From Mortierella alpina (taxonomy: Eukaryota > Mortierellomycota > Mortierellomycetes > Mortierellales > Mortierellaceae), in the NCBI GenBank assembly GCA_029449245.1, contig JANATF010000007.1:186001-250000 (forward strand): 64,000 nt of DNA, given 5' to 3'. Numbering within the stretch: the stretch's first letter is position 1; each line of letters opens with the position of its first letter. Both the position numbers and the translations under genes were made by a program. The notes below the pieces were generated by a model, which made no database searches, was not told the origin of the DNA, and saw nothing but the letters and a program-made list of their open reading frames with translations. This document shows, piece after piece, positions 48,101-60,148 of this stretch.

Positions 48101-49368
48101 TAGAAGAGCTGAATTCCTGCCTGGTACTGGCGCCAAGGGCCGCTGCTGCTGCTGCTGCTGTTGCGGTAGCCGTGAACTCATACCGTTGTTGTTTAATTGT
48201 TGAAAAACGGGATTCTGTTGAATTTTTGAAATGGGACGAACTGGGGCTGAGGTTGAGCGGCCAAGGGCGGGTATGGGAGCGGAAGGCTCATCCTCATCGC
48301 TCCCCATAAACGGATTTCTTTCTGATTCTGGCGACTCTGGTCGTTGAGGGGTCGGTGTCCTTGGTGGCGTTGGTGTCTTGACGCTAAAGCTGGGCTTCAT
48401 CGATGAGCTAGTTGGCGGTCTGGGTGGCTGCTTCATCGAAGTGGATGACAAACGCGGCGAGGATGTTGAAGACTTTATGGACGTTGTTGAGGATGCAGGC
48501 TGAGGAGGCACGAACCTCGATGCAATAGCACTGCTCCTGCTTGAATCGAGGGACATGCGCGGCGCCTGGACTGGCGGGGGTTGTGGGGAAGGCGAGGTCA
48601 GAGGCGCGGTGGGTTTTGGCTTTACTCTTGGTGGATCCTTTTCAGCACAGAGCAATGGATGTTAGGCCGAGATAAAGCCTTGACTCCACTTTGATCGAAA
48701 GTCGCTTGACAGTGAGTTAGCTTCTAAACGCGCACAGTGCGGATTGAACTTACTGGCCTGGGTAGCGATACACTCGACAACGAGGCCTGGGATTGGAAGC
48801 GGGCGCGTAGGTTGCCAAAGTCGGGCTGGGTCTGATCGATCCCCTCGCCAGCCAGAGACACGGCCGATGACGCCAAGGAGGATCCTGTAGCTGCATGAAG
48901 GGTGTTTGACTCTCCTACTTCGCGATGAGGCGGAGCAGGCGACGATAGCGAACGCGGTCTGCTATTACTGCCGAGTCCTGGCACGACCAAGGAGGACGAC
49001 GTCTGTTGTTGCACGCGCGTGATGGACGCGTGGCTGGGATGGCCGCCGCTCGTGCTTGCCCCACCCACCCCTGACGCCCCGGCGCCTCCTCCGAGGAACA
49101 GGGGCGAGCTGTTCTGCTGCCGTTCAAAGGTCTTCTTCAGATCCCCGAAGGAGCTCGAGGTGGGCAGGCCGTTGTCGGTGACTGTGATCGTGGTTCGCGG
49201 GAGGGACGAGGACGAGGACGAGGACGAGGAGAAGGTGGGCGAGGGTGTTGAAGAGTCGACGGCAGACGACGCCAGCGCACTCGGCTTGGGCTTGATGGGA
49301 GGCGGGGCCTTCTTCTCGGGGCCATTGCTCCTGCTGCGAGCCAAGAGCTGAGCCTGAGTAGACTGCAT
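45118..49368 (-). CDS. RhoGEF-BAR-SH3 protein (Tuba/DNMBP-like)
   Basis: Nine exons: 49368-48754, 48637-47873, 47765-47574, 47476-47267, 47150-46987, 46900-46725, 46624-46326, 46214-45878 and 45773-45118, giving 1137 residues. The N-terminal ~430 residues are disordered, Ser/Pro-rich and contain likely SH3-binding runs. A DH (RhoGEF) domain follows at about 437-650 (RRVVQELLETEISYSKDM, then the conserved DLASLLIKPVQRVLKYPLLI). Next comes a BAR-like helical region (about 655-920) and a C-terminal SH3 domain (about 1075-1137: ALFECTAIYPYSS, GWFPASHCI). No PH domain follows the DH; a BAR domain replaces it, as in Tuba. Such proteins activate Cdc42-type GTPases at curved membranes (family knowledge). 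The target GTPase is inferred. Confidence 0.88.
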
Positions 49369-49692
49369 TGCCGTGGTTTCTGTCTGTTGTTCACAAGAGT
49401 GGCAGCAAGGAAATGAATAGTTGCAGAACAAGGGAGGCGCAAGCGGCAGTGGAGGTGATCGTGGTGGCAGAATGCGGCGATGAGTGGGGGATGGAGGAAT
49501 GCAGACAGCAGGCTGTGTTGGCTGTAGAGGAGATGCAAAAAGGCTAAAGAGGAAAGAGGGCACAGGAGTCGAACGTGTGCGGCACGTCACAGGTGTGTGC
49601 CTGTGGTCTGTGTGATATCGGTCTGGTTTGGTTTTATTACACTAGCATGCTTGCAAAGTGAAGTGAACAATACAGGGGGAAATGCGACCCCT
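49369..49692. other. Head-to-tail intergenic region
   Basis: About 320 bases between the kinase 3' end and the RhoGEF start. No gene seen. Confidence 0.5.
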
Positions 49693-52600
49693 TCAGGTCA
49701 AGGATGAGAAGGACGTGGTTGTCGAGGGGGGCGACAGCGACGACGAATCCTTGGACATCCTCAGCTTCTTGGGCGGCGGAGGGAACTCGCCCTGTGGGCG
49801 TCCTTCCATGCCGCCCATGTCGTCCTCGTGTGCTTTCTCTCTCTCATCCTCGCCAACGCCTTCAGATCGCTCCCTCCGCCGACCATGAGCCTCAGGCTCT
49901 ATCCGGCGGTCCTCTATCTCCCTATCCACTTCATAGCTCCGCGTTCGGCCATGGTCTTGGTCATGCCCTCCACCTGCGCTGTACTCTGGGTGGCGCTCGC
50001 GCTCTCGATCGCGTCCTCGATCGCCATCCCTCTCGCGTTCTCGAATACGGTCTCGATGGTAGTGGTCCTCATCATCATGGCTCCTGTCTCGAACACGCTC
50101 TCGATCGCGCTCATGGTCACGCCCAGGCCGGTCTCGGTAACGATCATAGTCCCGATCCCGTTCGCGGCCGCTGTTGCTGCCTCTGTCCCTTTCGCGATCT
50201 CGGGACCAGTCTCGGCGATAGTCGCCTCTCCTTCGACCAAAATCGCGTTCTCGCTCACGATATCGGTCCCGGTCCCTGTTCCTGTCTCTATCGCGATCTC
50301 TTGCATAGTCATAGTGGCGGCTGCGTTGATAGTAGTCGTAGCCATGGTCCCCATGATAGCTCTTGGCATGATCGGGTCCAGAGGGCGGTGGAATAGATGA
50401 ACGGCGAGATTCGTCAATACTCACCGATCTGCGAAGTGCATCAGTCATGTATGTGTCCACAGGCTGGGACGAGAGTGCAGCAGGACCAAGTGGCTGTGCT
50501 AAATGATCGGTCCTGGATGGGTCATAGGCTCCAGAAATATTGTGGTATCGACCCAACGCAGCAGAACCATGAATCAATGCAGCATCGTGCGGGTGCGGCA
50601 TATGCTGCTGCTCAGGTAACGATCCATCGCCGTACGTTGGTAGAGCAGCGGGTGGGGGAGGAGGAGGAAGGTGCGGCTGGGAGGGTTGAGGAGGAGCGCC
50701 TCGATAGTCTGCTGCTCTTCCATCCGATGGCCGCGGAAGGCCGGTGACTGATGACGAGTAGGGAAGATAGGATGGCGACACTGCGGGAGGCTCAAGCTCG
50801 TGCTCCATGATCTTTGTTCCGCCCATGACCACGTCAGGCACTTGCTCGATCACTGCCGCTGTGGGGTCCAAAGTATTGTTTCCTGACATAACCACAAGTC
50901 CAACGGGGGCAGATGGGGTTGCGCCAACAGTTGATTTAGAAGCTCCGCTCAGAGTGTGCTTTCTAGACACTGGCGGACGAGGAGCACGAGCTTGCATTTC
51001 CTGATCTGTGCGATCCGTGTGGATTTCATCGCTTGGCTGGCGCGAGGGGGGTTGCGCTGACTGGGTGGGATGCTGCTGGTCTTTCGGCCTGGCATTGGCC
51101 TTCTTCCGCTGCTTGGACTCGTACTCGTGCCAATCGCCCTCAATCTTGGGTAGGCTATTATATCGACAGAAAAATGAATTTTGGTTAGTACCGTGCACAA
51201 GGATCATATGAACTCGGCTCTAAGAATGCAAACAGGGGATTGAACATACTCCTCTGGGCGGCATGCGGCCGGCTCCTCTTCCGTAAAGTAGGCAAAATTG
51301 GCCAAGGACTCAGCTGCAGTAGGTCGTTTCTTGGGGTTGAGACTAAGCAAGGCCTCAGCAAGATCAAGGGCCGCTGGACTCATATACTTGCTGAACATTT
51401 CCCGAAATCTTGATGACCTGTTCTCAGAGTTCACATGCTTGATGAGCTCATACCAAGGCAGCTGATCTACACCAGGCCAAGTCTCCTTCTGTGGTGTGCC
51501 CATGGTCTTCCAGATAAAGTCAAGCTGCATAATCTCGTTGTGTCCTTGAAAGATGGGTCTCCGAGTGAACAGCTCAACCATGATGCAGCCAGCGCTCCAC
51601 ATGTCGACTTCCGGTCCATATGCGGTCGCGCCGAGGATCAGCTCTGGGGGACGGTACCAAAGGGTGATCACGCGGTTCGTGTAGTCCCTCTTGGTCTTTT
51701 TCTGAAACAATCTTGCCAGCCCGAAATCTGCCAGCTTCAGCTCACCCAGTTTGTTCACGAGAAGGTTGGAGCCTACAATGATGGATGCACAAATAGAAAT
51801 ATATATGTTATTAGAGCCACAATCATCCTTAACACACAGTGATAGGGTAGGCTCATCGCCCCTCCATACCTTTGATGTCTCGATGCAAAACTCCCTTGTG
51901 ATGCAAGAAACCAAGCCCTTCCAAGAGTTGCTTCATAAGGCATTTGACGTGCTCAGGCCGAAACTTCAGGTTCGGGTGTGCAAGAATTCCTGTGAGGTCA
52001 TGATCCATGTACTCGAACACCATATACACGGCACCTTTCGAGACCATGAGCTCCTTGAGGCTGACGACATGCCTATGACTCAGCGACTGTAACAGCTTGA
52101 TTTCGCGCATAGCAGTGATGGGAAACTATCATCATACCATCATAGAGAACCAGCGTCAGTCTCACCATTCACCTACGCAAAATGGACAACATAGACGCTG
52201 CGAATAAACGCATTATTAGCAAGACATGATTTTCAAAGCGATTGCTTACCCCGTCCTTCTCAGTCTCCATACGAATCCTCTTGAGCGCGACATATTCTCC
52301 AGTCTGTTTGTTCCTGGCTTTGTAAACCTTTCCATACGTTCCTTCGCCTACTTGACCAACTCGCTCGTACAGGTCCTCTCCTTTGAGCATAGGTGCCACG
52401 GTTGGAGAGGGAGGCTGTTGTTGAGCAGGATCTGTTGGAGGATATGGCATCACGTATCCTGCGGGCGGAGGAGGGAGATGCTCTGACGAAGGGGATTGCC
52501 GTACATCGGGGCGAGGTGCATGTGTGTCCTGATGAGCTCCAGAAACGTAACCAACATCTGCGATGCTAGATGGTCTATGAGCACCGTTCTCCACATGGCT

Positions 52601-54640
52601 ATAGTCATACCGCTCTCTGTTCCTGGGAGACGGCGCGCGACTATGTCGATCATACTCGGGTGGATATTGAGAGTAATAGCGATTATGAGAACGCCTGCTG
52701 TCGTAACGATGATCCGCATCTGGTCCATGCCAACTTTCACGATCACGGTAGTCGCGCGACGACCTTGAATGGCGATAATAGTGGCCGTGAGCTCCTTGAG
52801 ATCCATAATAGTCATCGTCCGCTGTCGATCGGCGAGGGGGAGGTGGTGCATTGCCTGAAGGCTGTGGGTAAGCGGATTCTGAGGCAGCCGCCGTGGGCAC
52901 GGGTATGGCTGCATTTTGTGGGACATAGCGTGGAGGAGCGACTGGTGGAAGTGGTGGTGGTGGTGGTGGTGGTAGTAGTAGTGGCGGAGCGTTGCCATTG
53001 GGGATAATAGAGCCCCCTATAGAGTCCTGGGGCAGTGCTGTTGGCATGGCGGGCGGAAGGGGTGGAGGTGGAGGTGGCGCTTGTGCAGCCGTCTGTTCTA
53101 ATGCAGCAGCAGCCTCAGCTGGTGGCAATTCGGAGCTGGCAGCTGGTTCCTGATCCCTGGCCACCTGTAGATTCAGTTGCTGCGGAAGCGGTACGTTCAG
53201 CTGTGTTGCCTCTCCTGCCTGCTGCACAATGGGACGTTGTGTTTCTGAGATCTGCATCTTTTCACTGATAGTTGCAGCGTCGAAGGGTTCCCGAACCGTG
53301 ACCGCTGCAACTGTCGCTCCTGGGGCAAAAGAGTCGCGCGATGCTGCTGGTGCCGATGGCACCGCAGGTTCGCCTACTAAGGAGCTTCCGTTCGCTGCTG
53401 TGGTATCTTGGGCCGGGTCACCAGCCGAATAGTCGCGACTGGTACCATGAGGGGGAGGATATTGCCCAGTGCTGTCCGTTGCTACAATCCTATCGGCGTC
53501 GAGAGTCCGGTCCCGAGGCGCTCTATCTTTATCGTCCCAGTCCTGCCTATACTTTTCACCATCGTGGTCGTATCCCCGGTTCCTGTCCCAGCTCCTGTAG
53601 CGGCCGCGGTCACGTCCATGACTCCTCTCCCTTTGGTCATAATCCCGGGAGCGATATTCAGGCGCCCTAACCGACGGAGCTCTGGCCGACTGAGACTCGC
53701 CTTCCTCGTCACCTTCTTTCCATTGACTTGCACTGTTGCTCCTCTCGCGACCACTTTCAACACCTTCGTAGCGTTGACCCTCACGCGAACCTGCTTCATC
53801 ATAGGCATAGTCTCGCTGAGGTTGCCGCTCTTCAGAGTCCTTACCATCACGATAGTGTCGGTCGTGCCGATCCTGTCTGTCGTGTCTGTAGTCTCTGTAG
53901 TCACGATCACCAGCGTGGTCGCCGTGGTATCGATAGTCATTCCTGTAGCCGCGCTCGCTTCTGTAGTCTCTGTCCCGCTCATGATCTCGCTCGTGACTCC
54001 TCTCTCGGCTGTAACGATCTCTGTGGCGACCCCGATGGTTGTCTCTCTCCTTGGATCGGTCGTAGCGACTCCTCGAGTGCCGGTCTTTATCCCGCTCGCG
54101 ATCTCGTTCTCTAGAACGATCTCTCCGATCCCGACTCTGCTCTCGCCTCCAGTCCCTTGTTGCACCATAGTCACGAAACGTCGGTGGGTTTGCAGGTTCC
54201 TTGGGAACTATGTCCTGCGCGAGCTGTGGCTTTCTTCCCAAGACTTCGTGCTGCATATCGAGTTCTCTCTGAAGTTGTAGTGCGGCCGCCGAGGCTGCAG
54301 CTGCGGCTGATGCTCCTGAACGGCCTGCTGCACGACTGAACGAGTTGTAGCTGCTGGTGAAGAGAGACTCTGAGGCTCGCGCTGACTGGAAGGGCAGGGC
54401 CGGGGTTGGTAGTGGTTTGGCTACTGCTGGTACTGTGAAGGACGCGGTAATGGTCGTTGCTTTGGTCGTTGTTGTTGTTGTTGCTGTTGTTGTTGTGGAC
54501 GATACAGTTGTCAGCATGGTTGGGTCGTCTGTAGCTGCTTCCTGAACTGCAGCAGTGGCGACTGCACTAAGGCCAGGGTCTGTGGCCGTCTGGTCCATCA
54601 CTGTGTCCTCTGCGTCTGGACGTGGCTGGTCCTGATTCAT
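49693..54640 (-). CDS. CTK1: Ctk1/CDK12-type cyclin-dependent kinase with RS-rich flanks
   Basis: Four exons: 54640-52250, 52125-51870, 51772-51250 and 51154-49693, giving 1543 residues. This family phosphorylates Ser2 of the RNA polymerase II C-terminal repeats and couples elongation to RNA processing. The kinase domain runs from about 754 to 1055: GEGTYG (765-770), catalytic Lys787, PITAMRE (the cyclin-binding helix), HRDIKGSN with Asp880, DFGLA (898-902), and activating Thr914 in YTNRVITLWYRPPELILG. The segment KGAVYMVFEYMDHDLTGIL is typical of Ctk1/CDK12 rather than CDK9. The N-terminal ~750 residues are dominated by Arg/Ser/Asp/Tyr repeats plus proline runs, as in animal CDK12. The ~470-residue C-terminal extension holds a second RD/RE-rich block. 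The ATG used, MNQDQPRPDAE, is preceded by a frame with no similarity. Confidence 0.93.
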
Positions 54641-55876
54641 GGTCTTTTTGCGTCCAGCGTGCTCGGGTGCAGGTCTGAATTGGATTGTTGACGGCAAGAT
54701 TCCAAAGGGAGGTGTAGGAAAAAAAAGACTACTGCGGGAGATCCATTTAATGTACAAGAATACCGAGACAACTATGAAAGACAGAAGGGACAGCAAGGAC
54801 GAGGACTGGTGGCAGAGAACAGGAGAGGAATGCAAAAGAATGCACCGATTGTCTGTGTGTGTGCGATTGCTTGCTCAGGCACCGTTATTTCCCAGCCACT
54901 GTCAGCGATGGAAATACAGCCGCCACACGTACGTATCTGATCTGTCAATTATCGTATACGAATTGAAAAATGGACCCTTGCACGCCGCACCGAGCTGGGT
55001 CCCAATTTTCTTCTTTTCCCGTCCATCGACCATTGCAGGACACCCAGGCACATAAAGTTGAGCAGATACACGAGTCAATAACTGAGCGCCCGCCTTTGCT
55101 AGTGGGAGGGGCTGGACCCTGTCTCACTTTACAATCGAGTGGACTCTCTGAGCCATTCCGCCTCGGCAAATATAATATGTATCAAGTATTCGCCTCTGTT
55201 GGCTCTGTCGCCTGCCCATTTGCCCACCATAGTTTGCTGTGGGCACGAACCGAGTGCTGAATGGGGATAGTTTTGAATTCATCAAAGCCCAATATGGTCC
55301 AGGCTGGGTCATCCGTTCGTTAGCGTTGCACGGGCATGGCGAAGCGACACCTGGGAACGAGAAAAAGACAAACAAACAAAAGAATGCACTTTTATTTTGG
55401 GCGGCAACATATCACCTCCAAAGTACCCACTTTTGTCCCTGTGCCTTGAAACGCATGTGGCTGTATCTCAACACTTCGTTATTGATAACACTCGAGCTGC
55501 TTCTGGTCTTGTCAACTCCCACTCATTTCGTCTGTTGCCCTGCCTTGTCATACTCTGCTCCTCCCCCGCCTGTCCTTTGTCCGCGCGCCGTCCTGCTGTC
55601 GCACCACTCTTCTCCTCTTTCGCCTCCTCAGTCGTCGCAAATCCGACCATGACTAAATTGTCATTTATAGAATACACTAGAAGCAGGGGCATCTTCAATT
55701 GCACAGTACCCTGCCTCCGATATCCACAACCCATTCATACATCTATCTTTCACTCTCCCATCTTTCTTTCTTTCTTTCTTTCTTTCTCTCTTTCCTTCAA
55801 TCTTGTATTCTCTCCTCCCTTTCCTCATCTTTCTTCGTCCCCTTCACTTTACTGAGCCAAGCACGTTTTCGACCAA
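54641..55876. promoter_or_regulatory. Divergent intergenic region
   Basis: About 1.2 kb between the kinase and the transporter, which diverge. A TTTC microsatellite lies near 55762-55790 within a pyrimidine-rich leader for the transporter. No gene seen. Confidence 0.5.
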
Positions 55877-58309
55877 ATGTCCAACCTTTCTTCGGGCTCT
55901 GTCCGCTTCCAGATCGATCCACCACCTTCCGGGACGCCGAGACGGATCTCTTCCTCAGCTCCGACCACCTCAAGTATACCTCCACCAGACCAAGCTCAAC
56001 CCTCGTCTTTTCTTTCTCCACACGGCTACTCCAGCAACAGCGGCTCGAGTTCTCAAGGCCCGTCCTCGTCCAACTATTTGACCCCAGCGGCAGCCGAAAC
56101 TTACTCTACAGCGCCGCCTGCACGGCCAGCACGACGTGGGTCCTCTCGGCGCAACTGGAACAACAACCTTGACGCTGACAACAACAGCAACAACCCGAAT
56201 TCGCTCTCATACTCCTCCCCAACAGGATCTGCCACAGGAGCGCTGCGGCCTCGGCGTTCGATTGTCACTAAATCGCGACTGAGACATCTGCAATTTGACG
56301 ATGACGACCGACAACAACAGCAATATCAACGCCCAGGTCCAGCTTTTCCAGGTGCCGAAGGACACAGCGGTGCGGGCGTTGGCGACGCAAACCTCAATCG
56401 CAGGACCACCAGCAACTTGCGAAGGACGCGGCTATCGTTCAAGACTCATAAGCCAGAGGAGGACACTTCGGGATTGCTAGGCTCGACCTATGAGCCGAAT
56501 CGAGAGAGTATCGAGCTGAGCGCTCTTTCGCACCACCATGGCCATCATCACAAGGACGTCCCTGTGTCCAGTATCGATCTATCCGACGAGCACAGCCCAG
56601 AAAAGATGTATGGGCGACGGCATCACGAACAGGGAAATGAATTGGAGGAGGATGATCATCACCCTCCTCACAGGACACTGGATCAGTTCATTCATGGCAA
56701 TCGACCGGATCGCAACTTGTTCCCGTACAGGAACACCAAGGACAATCTGCATGCGATGCGAACGTTCTTTAGACGATTCTTTCTGGTGCTATTGATCATT
56801 CCGGGATGGGTCATTCCCTATGTGATCACGGCTCAGATGAAGCACGAGAAAGAACTAAAGGATCAAAGTCATCTCAAGGCAAGAGGAGGGGATGAGGAAA
56901 TGATGATGAGCAAAACTGTGAATGTGGCAGTGTTTATCCTGAACATGTTTGCAATGATGCATCTTGGCAAAGCTGCAGGGGCATGTTTAGAGGAACTCGT
57001 TCCAAAATTGGGCATGGTAATGAAAGACACTGTTGGAAAGAGCAAAAGCCCATGCATGATCGTTATAGAGTTTTATTTCGTTAGTTTCCCCTTTACTCAC
57101 AGCACACTTTCTGAAAACGTCTCTTGGTATAGCGCGTGGTCAGCATCTTTGACGCCATGACCAGCAGCTCGGTTGAATTGGCTGTCGCCGCTTTTGCGTT
57201 GATGAAGGGTTTGGTTCGAGTGGTGCAGGCGGCCATGCTTGGAGCTATCTTGAACAATTTGCTGCTGGTAAGATTCTCCAGTTCTCTTTTTTTTTTCCGT
57301 CCCCACCCTCCCCCTTTCTTGCTATTTTTACCTCAAATGTCCTCACTCACTCACCCAAGAACCCTGTTTCTTCTACCAGATGATGGGAATCTCGTTCGTC
57401 GTCGGAGGATATTACCACCAGCAGCAACCCATCCAAGCAGACACCTCTCAAACAGGAATGAACCTCCTCATGATCGTCTGCATCTCCTACGTTATACCCG
57501 TGGCTCTCGACGCAACCTTTACAGAGTTCCAAGAAGCCCTCATCCCATTGAACCTAACACCCACCCAACTCGTGGAGGCCAAAGTAGCTGCGCGAGCTTT
57601 TGTCGACCACGACATCTTGACAATCAGCAAAGTCATGGCCATCATCATGTTGATCCTGTACGGCTGCTGTCTCCTGTTCCAGTACAGTTCCGAGCATTTC
57701 ATGGTCACTCCAGAAGCCAAGCATGCGGAAGAGCACACCCTCCATCGACGCAACACACATTATTGGTTTGCTGGATTCGCCTACTGCGTCATGCTCGGCG
57801 CTCAAATCTACTCTGCCAATCTCCTGGTCCATGCGGTCGAAGCGCTTGGTAAACAGTTCCATTTGAACGATTCATTTGTGGGATTCGTGCTTCTCCCCAT
57901 TGTGCTGATTTCCGATCTCCAGGAGGAAGTCATTGCAATCAAGGAGAGTAAAAACAACAGGCTGGACCGGTCCGTGGCGCTGATGATCGGAAGCTGTATG
58001 CAGATCTCGCTTTTAGTCACTCCACTGTTGATCCTGCTTGGCTGGATCATTGATGAGCCCATGACCTTCCGCTTCAGTTTGATGGAGGCTGTGATCCTTG
58101 CCGGCTCGGTCCTCATGGTCAACTATCTGATCCAGGATAACGAGACCAATTGGCTGGAGGGTGGGATGCTGCTGGCTGCCTTCTTCATGTGCGCCATGGC
58201 GTTTTACTATGACGTCTCAACTTTCCACGCCCCCGGCGGCGGCGGTGAACATGGGGGTGCTGGAGGTGGAGAGGCCCCCGTTGCTGGAGGCGGTGGCGAA
58301 CAGCATTAG
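55877..58309 (+). CDS. CAX-family cation/proton exchanger homologue with altered motifs
   Basis: Three exons: 55877-57016, 57133-57267 and 57380-58309, giving 734 residues. CAX proteins exchange Ca2+ or other cations for H+ across the vacuolar membrane. About 285 disordered residues precede a multi-helix membrane domain. The family signature is recognisable in SSSVELAVAAFALMKGLVRVVQAAMLGAIL (canonical GNAVELIV...IRIVQASMLGSIL) and in RLDRSVALMIGSCMQISLLVTPLLILLGW (canonical KMD...GSSMQIALLVTP...GW). The two ion-binding motifs are changed: GNAVE becomes SSSVE (Glu395 kept) and GNAAEH becomes SDLQEE. The ion may therefore differ from Ca2+ or transport may be lost. The C-terminus is a Gly/Ala-rich tail. 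Exon joins are phase 0. Confidence 0.85.
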
Positions 58310-58587
58310 CATGGACAATCTGTGAAGGAGCGACAAAAGGAGTAAAAAAAAGACACGTATCACGAAACAAAACACTTTGCACGTTGTATAATAGCACTTT
58401 TCCGCGTATTAGATCCAATACATCATCATGGCATACAAAACAAAAGCGGCTGCAGCTTACTCCCGTGCAGCAGACCGCTCAAGCGCCATCTTGATGCAAA
58501 GATACCGATGTCATGGACTAGAATACACAGTGCCTTAGAAGGGGCTGATTTTATTCCATGCTGGAGGTGTCAGGGGGATTATTTTGC
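58310..58587. other. Convergent 3' region
   Basis: No gene seen between the exchanger and the next minus-strand gene. Confidence 0.5.
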
Positions 58588-59103
58588 CTATGCAGATGCT
58601 GATGCTGATGCTGATGCTGGTGCTGGAGCAGGGGTAGACTCGGATGGGGTGGATAGTGCGGCGGCGGCGGCTTGCTTCTCCTCTGCAGTACCATAGATAA
58701 GCTCATGGCGACGCTGGTTTGCTACGCGGATCTGAAGTTCTCTGTCCCTGCGCTCAAAGTTGGTGAAAGCAGTGTCAGATCCGTTACCGAAGCCTCCCAA
58801 GAATGCAGCGACCATCAACCAGCCCTGATAAGGGTAGAGAAGTTGAACAAGGTTATGTTTAGTCCCACGGTCAATCAGACGTCATTACTGAACGATTTTT
58901 AATTCAAGAGCGGCCCGAGTAACGACAGGCAAGGAGGGTGTTACCTTCTGTGGAGGCCGGATTGCTCTGAACTTTGGCCAGGTGGCATTAAGAACACCGC
59001 CAGCAAAGAGGGCGACAGTGCAGTACTTGAGGGCACCGATGGCACCTCCGCGCATGGCAGCCTCGGCAGCGGCGTCATCGTCGTTTTGCTTAATAAGACG
59101 CAT
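58588..59103 (-). CDS. Small protein with two membrane segments, unrecognised
   Basis: Two exons: 59103-58945 and 58824-58588, giving 131 residues. An acidic N-terminus (QNDDDAAAEA) leads into one hydrophobic helix (about 18-41) and, after a basic loop FRAIRPPQK, a second (about 54-68). A charged segment follows (FERRDRELQIRVANQRRHEL), then an Ala-Ser/Pro repeat tail from a 6-base microsatellite. Size and topology recall small mitochondrial inner-membrane proteins such as HIG1-domain supercomplex factors, but I cannot confirm the HIG1 motif. The intron has a normal GTAACA donor and CAG acceptor in phase 0. Confidence 0.65.
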
Positions 59104-59601
59104 TTATGGAAGGGTGTGGGTGTATGGTCGATGAAGAACGAAGAGTGGAGAGTGGAGAGTGGAGCAGCGGTGCGCAGTGGGGCAGGAGAAGGGAGAAGGA
59201 GAAGTGAGAAGTGAGAAGTGAGAAGTGAATGAGAGAAGACGGACCAAGCGATGTATTGCCAGCCATTGGGGATCAACAGCAGTCACTCCACCCCGACCCT
59301 ACGCCGATCCTTTCACTTCCCAACTTGGGGTTCCGGGAAGGGGCGATTCCGGCATTCTCCACCTTTGCTATCAAAGTCCTCTTCTGTCAGAGAACCAAGG
59401 GGCCACTCATGCCCACCTTGCGCAATGCTCCCCTGGATAGTAGTCATACCATTCTTGGGTGATGTGGAGACAGACAACTGGTTTTGGCTTCACGTCTGTT
59501 CGCCATGTGGCGGCCACAAGGAGAAACAAACGGCGCGCATTCGGATATGCTGTCCAAATCGAGGGACCTCAAAATGATGCGCCTTACCTGATAGCATTTA
59601 C
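59104..59601. other. Intergenic region with a short tandem repeat
   Basis: An 8-base unit (agaagtga) is repeated about four times at 59202-59228, upstream of the small two-helix gene. No gene seen in the rest. Confidence 0.45.
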
Positions 59602-60148
59602 TTAATGGCTTGATCGCCCGACTCTCTTAATTTAGCTGCTTCGTCCCTCATCGGTATCCTCACCCGCCTTGAAGGGAAACGACCTGCCACGCCAGTTGAC
59701 CAAGACGCCGTGTAGGTTTATGAAGAGAATAATAACAAAGTGACAGTAACCCTTACCAATCACCGCACCGATCGAACCTTCCACCTTGAGGCCAGCCTCG
59801 AAGCATCTATCGAGACAGCGACTATTCGCCAGACCGAATGCGGGGATTGTTCATGAGCTTACACATATCTTGGCGCACGGAGAACGGTACGCCCCGTCTC
59901 ACGCAGTTGTCGACGCACTGGTCAACTAGGGAGAGTTTGCACGGAGCCCATGGTTGTTCATGTCGAAACAATCATGCTCGCACATGTAGACAGGTTCGCC
60001 CCGGTCGAAGCAGTCGGTGTAGCAGTCGTTGAACAGGTGAACGTTGCTACGGAGACCATGGCTGTTCATGAGATCGCATTCGTCGGCGCACACGATGTCA
60101 GGTTTGCCCTGACCCAAACAGTTGGTGAAGCATTCGTAAAGAAAATAA
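59602..60148 (-). pseudogene. Cysteine-rich repeat protein, frameshifted
   Basis: On the minus strand four related ~40-residue units can be read, with the pattern C-x3-C-x3-G-x-P...C-x3-C-x-x-MN-x-HGLR. The first two are in one frame: CFTNCLGQGKPDIVCADEC with MNSHGLRSN, and CYTDCFDRGEPVYMCEHDC with MNNHGLRAN. The third (DQCVDNCVRRGVPF...MCKLMNN) needs a one-base frame change near 59930. The fourth (SRCLDRCFEAGLKVEG) needs another near 59827. A GTAAGG donor after VIG near 59754 and an acceptor near 59688 could add a final exon ending at 59602. Two small frameshifts inside conserved repeats indicate a pseudogene or assembly errors. No start codon or signal peptide was found. Family unknown. Confidence 0.5.

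Noticed and set aside
53408-54280. 290-codon hydrophobic plus-strand frame
   Set aside because: Antisense of the Arg/Ser-rich kinase N-terminus; codons for Arg, Asp and Tyr reversed give a hydrophobic artefact.
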